17,478 bases of DNA from Calditrichota bacterium (GTDB lineage Bacteria > Zixibacteria > MSB-5A5 > GN15 > FEB-12), in assembly GCA_008501655.1 (NCBI GenBank), contig QQUK01000067.1:1-17478 (forward strand), written 5' to 3'. Position 1 is the stretch's first letter. Every line of letters begins with the position of its first letter. Below the pieces are notes generated by a model. That model was not told where the DNA came from. It saw nothing but the letters and a program-made list of their open reading frames with translations, and did not search any database. Below, in pieces: positions 7,626-14,389 of the stretch. Both the position numbers and the translations under genes were made by a program.

Positions 7626-7651
7626 ACCTTTGAGTCTGAAGACTCAAAGGT
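7626..7651. repeat. Downstream palindrome of the RAYT pair
   Basis: A perfect 11-bp stem, ACCTTTGAGTC (7626-7636) / GACTCAAAGGT (7641-7651), with loop TGAA, starting directly after the transposase stop. On the minus strand its core reads GAGTC-TTCA-GACTC, matching the upstream element except for one compensated base pair. Confidence 0.85.
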
Positions 7652-7682
7652 CACGTTTAGTTATTGATAAATTCACCCTGAA

Positions 7683-7697
7683 TCCGCCATAGGTGGA
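7683..7697. repeat. Short imperfect palindrome
   Basis: TCCGCC (7683-7688) and GGTGGA (7692-7697) can form a 6-bp stem with one G-T pair and loop ATA. It lies between the RAYT region and the DGPF gene and resembles a small REP remnant. This is weak evidence by itself. Confidence 0.35.
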
Positions 7698-7728
7698 AGG
7701 AAAACTTTCAAAAATCATCCAAAGATAA

Positions 7729-7755
7729 TGTCTATTCCTCCGCCCCTTATCCGTC
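7729..7755 (+). promoter_or_regulatory. Candidate ECF-type promoter for the DGPF-sigma operon
   Basis: TGTCTA (7729-7734), a 17-base spacer, then CGTC (7752-7755). ECF42 factors are reported to use a -35 close to TGTCGA and a -10 of CGA/TC, so this differs at one -35 position. It would start transcription about 70 bases before the DGPF gene, consistent with autoregulation by the downstream sigma factor. The motif is short and could arise by chance. Confidence 0.35.
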
Positions 7756-7834
7756 ATCGTTACAAATACCCGAAAATTACCACTTTTTACGGTTATGAAA
7801 AATTTGTATCATACTGTTAAGAAAGGAGTCAAAA

Positions 7835-8179
7835 ATGGCTGAATTTATGATTTTAATCAAAGGTGGTGAATATGATGACCATTCACCGGAAGAGATGCAG
7901 GCGGTTATCCAGAAATTCATCAATTGGGCAAACCGATTACGGGAAGAAAACAGATACAAATATGCTGACAAGTTGAACGATGACGGCTTTATCCTTTCCG
8001 CCAACAAAGAAGGTAAAATTGTCGATGGGCCGTTTGTTGAATCAAAAGAAGCTATCGGTGGATTTTATGTCATCGAAGCAACCGATTACGATGATGCCCT
8101 TGAAATCGCACGGAGTTGTCCGGTCTTTGATTATCAAGGCTCTGTCGAAGTACGAAAGATTTTTGATTATTCAAAATGA
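7835..8179 (+). CDS. DGPF/YCII-family protein, partner of the ECF42 sigma factor
   Basis: A 114-residue protein of the YCII-related (DGPF) family: N-terminal FMILIKGG strand, LNDDGFIL in the middle, and the name-giving motif VDGPFVESKEAIGGF (63-77), then the helix DYDDALEIARSCP. These are small ferredoxin-like-fold proteins, usually encoded next to ECF42 sigma factors, and their biochemical role is unsettled. The start is clear: GAAAGGAG (7821-7828) is 6 bases before ATG. The TGA stop overlaps the sigma-factor ATG (ATGA at 8176-8179), so the pair is co-translated. No anti-sigma gene is present, which is usual for this group. Confidence 0.92.
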   Translation: MAEFMILIKGGEYDDHSPEEMQAVIQKFINWANRLREENRYKYADKLNDDGFILSANKEGKIVDGPFVESKEAIGGFYVIEATDYDDALEIARSCPVFDYQGSVEVRKIFDYSK

Positions 8180-9441
8180 TGAAACCAGAAGTATCATCCG
8201 ATGTCTCCACTCTTGTTGAACATCTTTTCAGACATACTTACGGAAAACTCACCGCACAACTGACTTCGATATTTGGAGTCAGGATGCTTTCCTCAATTGA
8301 GGATATCGTTTCAGAGACTTTGCTATCTGCTATGCATAACTGGAGCTATCACGGGATTCCTGATAACCCGGAAGCATGGCTCTTTCGTTCCTGCCGGAAC
8401 AAAGCTATCGATTTCATCCGGAAAGAGAAAACAGCTAAAAACTATGCTGACCGAATTGCTGAATTTGATAAGCGGATTGAAAATCAGTTCGAGGCTTCTC
8501 TTTCCCATGAGGTCACCGATGATATACTGAAGATGATGCTTTATTGTTGTCATCCGGCATTATCATCTCAATCGCAGATAGCATTGACTTTAAAAACAGT
8601 AGCCGGTTTTTCTATCAAAGAGATTGCCTCAGCATATTTTGAACCGGAAGCAAACATCGCTCAACGAATCACCCGGGCGAAACGAACCCTCAAAGAACAG
8701 AATGAACAGTTTGATGAGTTAACGCCTGAGATTATCCAAAATAGATTTCTGACATTGATTCAGGTGTTATATATGATGTTTAATGAGGGTTACTATTCGC
8801 AATCTTCGGATAAAATAATCAGAACAGACCTAATACTGGAATCGATTCGCCTTGTGGAACTTCTGATTCCGATTGCCAACAAACAGAAATCGGAACTATA
8901 CGGTTTGATAGCTCTTTTCTATTTCCATGCTTCGCGACTTCCGGCACGAATTTCTAATACAGCTGAGATGATTCTGCTCAAAGATCAGGACCGTTCTCTC
9001 TGGGATAAGGAGCTCATCAATAAAGGATTTTCTTTTTTCAATCAATCAATCGGAGGTGATAGTTTATCAGAGTATCATCTGTATGCTTCAATTGCTGCAT
9101 CTCATTGTTCAGCAGAGGCGTATGAAAAAACCGATTGGGATTCTATTTTGAAAAGCTATGATATGCTTATTGAAATGAAGAGCTCTTCCCTGCTTAAACT
9201 GAATCGTGCTGTTGTAATTAAAGAACTCCAGGGAGCGAGTAGAGCTTTCGAGGAAATTGAAGATATATCCGAAGACCCTTTTATAGATACATACTATTTA
9301 TTCCATGCGGTCAAAGCATCACTGTTAGTGTCTAATGGTAATAATTCAGAAGCTATCGAAGCATATCAGAAAGCAATAGATTTAACTTCAAGCGAAGTTG
9401 AGAAGAAGTTTTTAGAGAAGCAAATTGAGAAGATCCGGTAG
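8176..9441 (+). CDS. ECF42-type sigma factor with C-terminal TPR-like extension
   Basis: A 421-residue sigma factor. Region 2 is at about 13-85 (IEDIVSETLLSAMHNW, then PEAWLFRSCRNKAIDFIRKEK); region 4 is at about 115-175 (ALTLKTVAGFSIKEIASAYFEPEANIAQRITRAKRTL). A ~240-residue extension follows, with the hallmark YMMFNEGYY (199-207), QDRSLWD (271-277) and LNRAVV (342-347) and helical repeats resembling TPRs near the end (SEAIEAYQKAIDL). This length and these motifs are typical of ECF42, in which the extension is thought to control activity in place of an anti-sigma factor. The start overlaps the DGPF gene; a second ATG at 8179 would differ by one residue. The TAG stop lies inside a GTAG that directly precedes a palindrome. 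Confidence 0.94.
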   Translation: MMKPEVSSDVSTLVEHLFRHTYGKLTAQLTSIFGVRMLSSIEDIVSETLLSAMHNWSYHGIPDNPEAWLFRSCRNKAIDFIRKEKTAKNYADRIAEFDKRIENQFEASLSHEVTDDILKMMLYCCHPALSSQSQIALTLKTVAGFSIKEIASAYFEPEANIAQRITRAKRTLKEQNEQFDELTPEIIQNRFLTLIQVLYMMFNEGYYSQSSDKIIRTDLILESIRLVELLIPIANKQKSELYGLIALFYFHASRLPARISNTAEMILLKDQDRSLWDKELINKGFSFFNQSIGGDSLSEYHLYASIAASHCSAEAYEKTDWDSILKSYDMLIEMKSSSLLKLNRAVVIKELQGASRAFEEIEDISEDPFIDTYYLFHAVKASLLVSNGNNSEAIEAYQKAIDLTSSEVEKKFLEKQIEKIR

Positions 9442-9464
9442 GTCGGACCCCCTGTGGTTCCGAC
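9438..9464. repeat. REP-like element: GTAG plus imperfect palindrome
   Basis: GTAG (9438-9441) is followed directly by the hairpin GTCGGA (9442-9447) / TCCGAC (9459-9464), sharing its G with the stem; one C-T mismatch (9448/9458) and two further pairs extend it, with loop CCTGT. A GTAG tetranucleotide 5' to an imperfect palindrome is the layout recognised by RAYTs in enterobacterial REPs. The TAG of the sigma-factor stop codon is part of this tetranucleotide. Confidence 0.6.
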
Positions 9465-9468
9465 ATCA

Positions 9469-9493
9469 GTTGTCAGGCGAGACGCCTGACAAC
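9469..9493. repeat. Perfect palindrome between convergent genes
   Basis: GTTGTCAGGCG (9469-9479) / CGCCTGACAAC (9483-9493), a perfect 11-bp stem with loop AGA. It sits between the sigma-factor stop and the convergent mlaD gene. No long T run follows on either strand, so a REP-like identity is favoured over a terminator, though it may still act as one. Confidence 0.75.
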
Positions 9494-9511
9494 ACTTAGC
9501 TTCTACAGTTT

Positions 9512-9526
9512 AGTCACACTGTGACT
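9512..9526. repeat. Small palindrome before mlaD 3' end
   Basis: AGTCACA (9512-9518), C, TGTGACT (9520-9526): a 7-bp inverted repeat around a single base. The 8-base palindrome AGTGCACT follows at 9532-9539. Both lie in the convergent intergenic spacer and may be dyad protein sites or repeat debris; the function is not evident. Confidence 0.4.
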
Positions 9527-9541
9527 GTCCAAGTGCACTCT

Positions 9542-10483
9542 CTAAAACACGCTAAACTTAAAATACTTCCGCGGGTTTGCCTGGATATCTGATATCAGAG
9601 AATTCATTCGCGCCATCAAATCCGACATCTCCGAATAGAGAGCCGTATCATTGACAAGCATTCCTAAATTACCTTCGGCTGTATTAATCTTATACATAAT
9701 GGAGTCCAAAGAAGCGGTACTCTTTGATAAATTATCGTACAGTTCCGGATCATTAAATAACCGACCGACTGTACCGGCATTATCGTCGACTTTTTGCGAA
9801 AGAGAACCGATATTATTTGAGGTCTGCTCAAGGGATGCGACAATCCGTTCCTGATTTTTCTGCAGTTCGTTAATCAGTATCGTCAGCGATGACATCAATT
9901 TAGTCATATCCTGATACATTTTATCATTAGTCGCAAGTTGTCCAAGGGTACCCTCTCCCCGATTTATCCGCGTCAGCATCGTATCAACATTCTGAATAGT
10001 CGAACGGACATCATTGATTGAACTTTCGGCTGCGGAAAATACAGCAGGTGCTGAACCGGCATCTTTAGTCGGTACAACTGACATCTCTGCAATAGCTTCT
10101 CCACCTTTAGTGCCGGGGAGAATCTCAACATATTTATCACCTAAAAAGCCGATAGTCCCAAGTTGTACTCTTGCATCCTGAGTCATCATTCCCCAGACCT
10201 CTTTTTTCACGCGACAAATCAACTCGACCTGACGTTCGGCATCAAGATTAACAAAATTGACTGACTTCACATTGCCGACTTCGACCCCGGACATCCAGAC
10301 CGGAGCCCCGGGTACAAGACCGTTGATATTCTCAAAATAGCATTTGAACATCTTCTTAGATTCAAATATCGATGTCCCTCCGCCTGAAAGCGAAGCCCAG
10401 AACATCACCGCCACCGCAAAAGTCAAGAGGATACCGATTTTTAAGTCACCCCATTTTACCTTTGTCGTTCTTTTCATATTCAT
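9542..10483 (-). CDS. mlaD: MlaD-like MCE-domain phospholipid transport protein
   Basis: A 313-residue protein with an N-terminal transmembrane anchor (about 15-34, LKIGILLTFAVAVMFWASL) and one MCE domain (about 43-125: YFENINGLVPGAPVWMSGVEVGNV, then LGTIGFLGDKYVEI). MCE subunits form a ring in the periplasm that carries lipids between the inner and outer membranes; this one partners the ATPase and permease encoded upstream. The long C-terminal part is helical and holds three related units, each with a GxxG turn and a D..xY helix start (178-190, 237-249, 271-283). It ends with NPRKYFKFSVF. It is transcribed with mlaF, with a 17-base gap. It is the subunit most likely to set substrate specificity, but the lipid cannot be named from sequence. 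Confidence 0.92.
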   Translation of the reverse strand: MNMKRTTKVKWGDLKIGILLTFAVAVMFWASLSGGGTSIFESKKMFKCYFENINGLVPGAPVWMSGVEVGNVKSVNFVNLDAERQVELICRVKKEVWGMMTQDARVQLGTIGFLGDKYVEILPGTKGGEAIAEMSVVPTKDAGSAPAVFSAAESSINDVRSTIQNVDTMLTRINRGEGTLGQLATNDKMYQDMTKLMSSLTILINELQKNQERIVASLEQTSNNIGSLSQKVDDNAGTVGRLFNDPELYDNLSKSTASLDSIMYKINTAEGNLGMLVNDTALYSEMSDLMARMNSLISDIQANPRKYFKFSVF

Positions 10484-10500
10484 ATCGTAAATCCTCTATA

Positions 10501-11271
10501 TCAAATAAATTTTCTCTCAGTAACTTCGTTAAACGATTCCCGGAACGGATTCAAAAATTCCCTCACCTTTTTATCGGTTGAATCTCGTAATTCATCTAAA
10601 GAACCGTCAAATGCAACCGAACCTTCTACAATAACAATAAAACGGGATGCGATTGAAATGGCATCGGCTATCTGATGAGTCACCACGATCGTAGAAATCT
10701 GTTTTTCAACATTCAGTTTTTTTATCAGACCTAAAACATTTTCTGTCGACTGGGGGTCAAGACCGGTTGTAGGTTCATCGTAGAGCATCACTCGCGGGTC
10801 GGTGGACAACAATGTCCGGCCAATAGCAACACGCCTCTGCATACCGCCGGAAAGCTGCTCAGGGAGCTTATCAACAATCTCCTCAGCATCGAGACCAACG
10901 AATCCAAGCATCTCAACAGCCCGTTCCCCGATTTCATCTAACGGCATATCGGTATGCTCTAAAAGATAAAACCCGACATTTTCCCAGACCGACAGAGAAT
11001 CAAACAGTGCTCCATCCTGAAAGACCATTCCGATTTTCTTTCGGATTTCCTGTTTCTGTCTTTCTTTCATAGCACAGATATTTTGTCCATCGATGATAAT
11101 CTCACCCTGCTGAGGACATTCGAGTCCTAAAATAAGACGGAGAATCGTCGATTTTCCAGAACCGGACGGTCCCATAACAACTACTGATTCATCAGAATCA
11201 ACTTTGAATGAGACATCGGTGAGAATCGGGCGTTCTCCATAAGCGAAATGAACGTTCTTAACTTCGATCAT
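10501..11271 (-). CDS. mlaF: MlaF-like ABC transporter ATPase
   Basis: A 256-residue cytoplasmic ATPase that powers the Mla lipid transporter. Motifs: Walker A GPSGSGKS (34-41), Q-loop Q85 in VFQDGALFDSLSVWENV, signature LSGGMQRR (140-147; LSGGM is the MlaF-type form), Walker B VMLYDEPTTGLDP (D165, E166) and switch histidine H199 in VVTHQ. Length is normal. The start codon overlaps the mlaE stop by 4 bases (minus-strand ATGA), showing coupling to the permease gene. There is a short C-terminal tail after residue 235. Confidence 0.96.
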   Translation of the reverse strand: MIEVKNVHFAYGERPILTDVSFKVDSDESVVVMGPSGSGKSTILRLILGLECPQQGEIIIDGQNICAMKERQKQEIRKKIGMVFQDGALFDSLSVWENVGFYLLEHTDMPLDEIGERAVEMLGFVGLDAEEIVDKLPEQLSGGMQRRVAIGRTLLSTDPRVMLYDEPTTGLDPQSTENVLGLIKKLNVEKQISTIVVTHQIADAISIASRFIVIVEGSVAFDGSLDELRDSTDKKVREFLNPFRESFNEVTERKFI

Positions 11272-11996
11272 AAATATCCCTTAATCAAACTGAAAATGAC
11301 TTTTGTGATAAAGAAATTCACGACCAAAATTATGATGGAAGAAAGTACAACTGATTCGGTAGTTGCTTTACCGACACCTTTTGTACCACCTTCAGCAGAG
11401 AAGCCTTTATAAACTGAAATAAATGCTATCACAAATGAAAATATAATCGGTTTTAATATTCCAATAAACAGATTTCCAAATATCAATCTCTCCTTCACCG
11501 CCGCCCAGTAAAGTGTTGTTGAAATATGGGCAATAAATGCAGCAATAATCCATCCCCCGAAAATAGCAATAATATCACAGATAATAGTTAATGCCGGTAC
11601 CATAAAAAGGAGTGCTAATAGTCGTGGAACGCCAAGTTTCTGAATCGGGTCTATACCAAAAGCAATCAGTGCTGAAAGTTGATTGGATGATTTCATGGCA
11701 CCGATTTCAGCGGTAATACCTGCTGATACGCGGGCTGCTATCATGAGTGCGGCAAGAACCGGACCAAGTTCCCTGACGATTGAAATCGTCATAATTCGTC
11801 CGAGATAGTCTTTTGCACCAAAATCAGCAAGTTCATTGGAAAAGGCTAATGCGAACCCCTGACCGGCAAATATACCGGTTAAAACGACAAGATACAGAGA
11901 TCCAACGCCGATATGGTACATCTGCTCTTTAGTCTCAGCAAAATAAAAAGGTCTGCGAAATGTTGCCACTATAAGTTTTACCGAAAAGATAAACAT
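11268..11996 (-). CDS. mlaE: MlaE-like ABC transporter permease
   Basis: A 242-residue inner-membrane permease of the MlaE family. It begins with an amphipathic segment ending FRRPF (about 14-18), followed by about five transmembrane helices. The family-typical segments SIVRELGPVLAALMIAARV (72-90), ITAEIGAM (94-101) and VYKGFSAEGGTKGVGKATTESVV are present. With MlaF and MlaD it forms the inner-membrane complex for phospholipid traffic. No start codon exists further upstream in frame within the checked sequence, so ATG at 11996 is taken. It is the first gene of the minus-strand operon. No mlaB or mlaC gene lies in this cluster. Confidence 0.95.
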   Translation of the reverse strand: MFIFSVKLIVATFRRPFYFAETKEQMYHIGVGSLYLVVLTGIFAGQGFALAFSNELADFGAKDYLGRIMTISIVRELGPVLAALMIAARVSAGITAEIGAMKSSNQLSALIAFGIDPIQKLGVPRLLALLFMVPALTIICDIIAIFGGWIIAAFIAHISTTLYWAAVKERLIFGNLFIGILKPIIFSFVIAFISVYKGFSAEGGTKGVGKATTESVVLSSIIILVVNFFITKVIFSLIKGYL

Positions 11997-12206
11997 CGCC
12001 TGCGATGAATAAGCAAAATGTTTTAAACCTCTGTTTACAAGTGCTAAGATAGCAAAATCCTTTCAAATCAGCTTATTGTCTCTAATTTACAGCATATTAT
12101 ACTGTTAAAAAAAGTAAAATAGTCTAAAAATATTCAAAGACAAGATATAATTTTTTCGTTATATTACCGTCCTATTTGTTTTAAATTTTAAAGAATTGAG
12201 TAAACA
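11997..12206. promoter_or_regulatory. AT-rich divergent promoter region
   Basis: This 210-base spacer separates the minus-strand mla operon from the plus-strand PP-loop gene and should hold promoters for both. On the plus strand, TTGTCT (12076-12081), 16 bases, TATACT (12098-12103) is a possible sigma-70 promoter. The AT content makes chance matches common, so the exact boxes are tentative. No hairpin or repeat stands out. Confidence 0.35.
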
Positions 12207-13232
12207 ATGACTGAACAGAATAAATCAAAAAAACGCGGACACTGCATCGCCCTCTTTTCCGGTGGTCTTGATTCCGCATTAGCCGTACTTCTGATGCTTC
12301 AGCAGGATATCGAAGTAACTGCAATTACCTTCATGACCCATTTCGGCTGTGATTTAGGTGATCGTTCTTCGTGTGGGTCTAATCCATACCCCGCCGCTGA
12401 AAAATACGGGTTTAATGTCAAACTAATGCATCTTGGTCAGAAATTCATCGATATTGTTGAAAAACCGAAATTCGGCTATGGTAAAAATATGAATCCCTGT
12501 ACCGACTGCCGTATTCTGATGCTTAGCGAAGCGAAAAATTTAATGGAGATGGTCAACGCCGATTTCATCATCACCGGTGAAGTCATGGGTCAACGGCCAA
12601 TGTCTCAGGTCAAACCGAAACTTGCACTTGTCGAAAAAGAGACCGGTCTGAAAGGGAAACTTGTCCGCCCATTATCAGCGAAACTTCTCCCTCCGACCGA
12701 TCCGGAACTAAATGGTATGCTTGACCGGGAAAAACTTGAAGGAATCTCAGGTAGAGGCAGACATCGCCAGATTGAACTGGCTGAAAAGTTTGGTCTTGAT
12801 GATTACCCGAACCCGGCATCCGGGTGTCTACTGACAGATTCAAATTATTCTAACCGACTCAGAGACCTTCTCAAACATTCACAGCAGTTAACTTTTGAAG
12901 ATTTAAATCTGCTTCGAATCGGCCGTCATTTCCGTATTGATGCCAATACGAAAATTATTGTTGGTCGGGATGAAGGAGAAAACAACAGACTGATGGCATA
13001 TAAAAAACCGCATCATCGCCATGTTGAGGCAATTGGAATCGGTTCTCCGGTTACCTTAGTAATTGGGGATACATCGGAAGATAATATGAAAAAAGCAGCT
13101 ATGATTACCGCGCGCTATACATCAGCAAAGTCTGAACCGGCAGTTGAGATTACATTTATGGATATAGACGGTCAGCCGAAAATCACAGTCCCTCCTGCAA
13201 AAGATGAAGATTTGAAGTACGTCGCAATATAA
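12207..13232 (+). CDS. PP-loop ATPase of the tRNA thiolation (MnmA/ThiI-like) type with NFACT-R-like C-terminus
   Basis: A 341-residue protein. The N-terminal adenylation domain has the PP-loop SGGLDSALA (18-26), which binds ATP. Cysteines that could carry sulfur or bind a cluster are CTDC (C98, C101) and C207 in PASGCLLTD; C48 and C56 lie after the second strand. TGEVMGQRPMSQ (123-134) is a conserved signature of this group. The C-terminal part has IGRHFRI and IVGRDEGEN (238-259), resembling the NFACT-R (DUF814-type) RNA-binding domain. The likely role is tRNA base thiolation or related sulfur transfer, but the target nucleotide is unknown; relatives are variously annotated as ThiI or MnmA/TrmU. 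It is a single gene with a weak ribosome site, followed by a hairpin. Confidence 0.8.
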   Translation: MTEQNKSKKRGHCIALFSGGLDSALAVLLMLQQDIEVTAITFMTHFGCDLGDRSSCGSNPYPAAEKYGFNVKLMHLGQKFIDIVEKPKFGYGKNMNPCTDCRILMLSEAKNLMEMVNADFIITGEVMGQRPMSQVKPKLALVEKETGLKGKLVRPLSAKLLPPTDPELNGMLDREKLEGISGRGRHRQIELAEKFGLDDYPNPASGCLLTDSNYSNRLRDLLKHSQQLTFEDLNLLRIGRHFRIDANTKIIVGRDEGENNRLMAYKKPHHRHVEAIGIGSPVTLVIGDTSEDNMKKAAMITARYTSAKSEPAVEITFMDIDGQPKITVPPAKDEDLKYVAI

Positions 13233-13254
13233 TTCCAGTAAAATGCAAATGAAA

Positions 13255-13283
13255 AAGGCCCTAACTAAGTTAGGACCTTCTCT
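13255..13283 (+). terminator. Probable terminator after the PP-loop gene
   Basis: AAGG-C-CCTAAC (13255-13265) / GTTAGG-A-CCTT (13269-13279) forms a 10-bp stem with one internal mismatch and loop TAA, followed by a pyrimidine tract (CTCTC) rather than a clean T run. It sits 22 bases after the stop codon. Confidence 0.5.
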
Positions 13284-13533
13284 CTCCTCACCTTCTGAAA
13301 TCTAAAAAACAACTCAACCGCCAAGAAAGTTATTTTTTATCAGCTTAAAGCTGAGATGATTTCAGAGATATCATGTCATTATAGTAAACAAACTTCATGC
13401 CAAAAACGAACCTGATTAGTATCACATTGTAAAACAACAAGTTGCACGCTTTAACGTGACTCCGGTCAAGCAATTCTCTATCATAAATCGCAGAATTTAG
13501 CTGAATTAATCGCAAATATTATATTCTGCGCAT
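13284..13533. other. Intergenic stretch without a recognisable gene
   Basis: Between two convergent genes. It contains a small dyad, TCAGCTT (13340-13346) / AAGCTGA (13348-13354), and a weaker CACG...CGTG pair near 13444-13458. No convincing open frame, RNA gene or promoter was seen. Confidence 0.4.
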
Positions 13534-13560
13534 AAAAAAACTCCCCCATTTCTGGGGGAG
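13534..13560 (-). terminator. Rho-independent terminator of the secreted cohesin-like gene
   Basis: Read on the minus strand: CTCCCCCA (13560-13553), loop GAAA, TGGGGGAG (13548-13541), then seven T residues (13540-13534). A strong GC stem plus T run makes this a textbook terminator, 28 bases after the stop of the minus-strand gene. Confidence 0.93.
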
Positions 13561-13588
13561 CAGTAATTCTTTATAGCAAAACCAAAGG

Positions 13589-14389
13589 TTATTTCAGCAT
13601 AACCATCTTTTTGGTTTCAGTAAAGTTGTCTGTCAAAATGCGGTAGAAATACATACCACTCGAAAGACTTGAACCGTCAAATTCGAAATTATGTGTACCA
13701 GCTTCCATCTGGCCATCAACGAGAGTCATTACTTTCTGACCGAGCACATTGTAAACGGAAAGGTTTACATTGGATGCATTCGGCAGAGCAAATGAAATCT
13801 GTGTTGAAGGGTTAAACGGGTTCGGATAGTTCTGCATCAATGCAAAAGTTTCCGGGATACCGACAGTATTAGAAAGAGATACTGAAGTACCGGTAAATTC
13901 TGGTGATGTTAACAAAATCTCTCCCTCATCTCCGTGATGAACAAAGGTAAGAGTATGAGACGGATTTGACAACTCAATTGGTTCCAGAGTTATATCGGTA
14001 GCTGATTGATCATTAACTTCAAAGACTAAATTGGCTATAGCACCTTCACCGACAGCTAATTCCGGTTTATTTTCCGGAGTAAACTGAGGCAGAAGACCGA
14101 TAACAACGGTTCTGTCTTCATTGTTAATATTAGCAACTTTAAAATCAAAGTAATCTACTCTTGTGCCTTCAAAAGTAACTTCTTTGAGTGTGACTCCCTC
14201 TGAAAATCTCAAAGGAATGTCTAAAGCGGCTAACTCAACAGAGTTTGATATCTCAAGAGGTACAACCACTGTATTGTTAGCAGTTACTTTGGCAGCAGCC
14301 ATGCCGAACTTGTTTGCGCCGGCGAATATAAGGGTTGGTGCCAATAGCACTAACATAACAACAAGTGTCAATTGTAGACGTTTTGTCAA
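13589..14389 (-). CDS. Secreted cohesin-like protein with T9SS-type C-terminal sorting domain
   Basis: A 266-residue exported protein. It has a signal peptide (basic MTKR, hydrophobic 7-22, likely cut after IFA at 23). Residues about 30-172 form a beta-rich domain with cohesin-like character (VVVPLEISNSVELAALDIPLRF, then VANLVFEV-type strands). Residues 177-266 are a FlgD-Ig-like sorting domain of the type IX class: GIPETFALMQNYPNPFNPST (177-196), VYNVLGQKV, SSGMYFYRI and a basic KKMVMLK end. It is probably delivered to the cell surface or outside; the ligand is unknown. The start is TTG at 14389, supported by a near-perfect AGGAGGTGA ribosome site (14394-14402) and the signal peptide. It is a single gene with its own strong terminator. 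Confidence 0.9.
   Translation of the reverse strand: MTKRLQLTLVVMLVLLAPTLIFAGANKFGMAAAKVTANNTVVVPLEISNSVELAALDIPLRFSEGVTLKEVTFEGTRVDYFDFKVANINNEDRTVVIGLLPQFTPENKPELAVGEGAIANLVFEVNDQSATDITLEPIELSNPSHTLTFVHHGDEGEILLTSPEFTGTSVSLSNTVGIPETFALMQNYPNPFNPSTQISFALPNASNVNLSVYNVLGQKVMTLVDGQMEAGTHNFEFDGSSLSSGMYFYRILTDNFTETKKMVMLK

Noticed and set aside
7007..7700. CRISPR array around the transposase
   Set aside because: The repeats are palindromes of different sequence and spacing, not regularly spaced direct repeats, and no cas genes are present.
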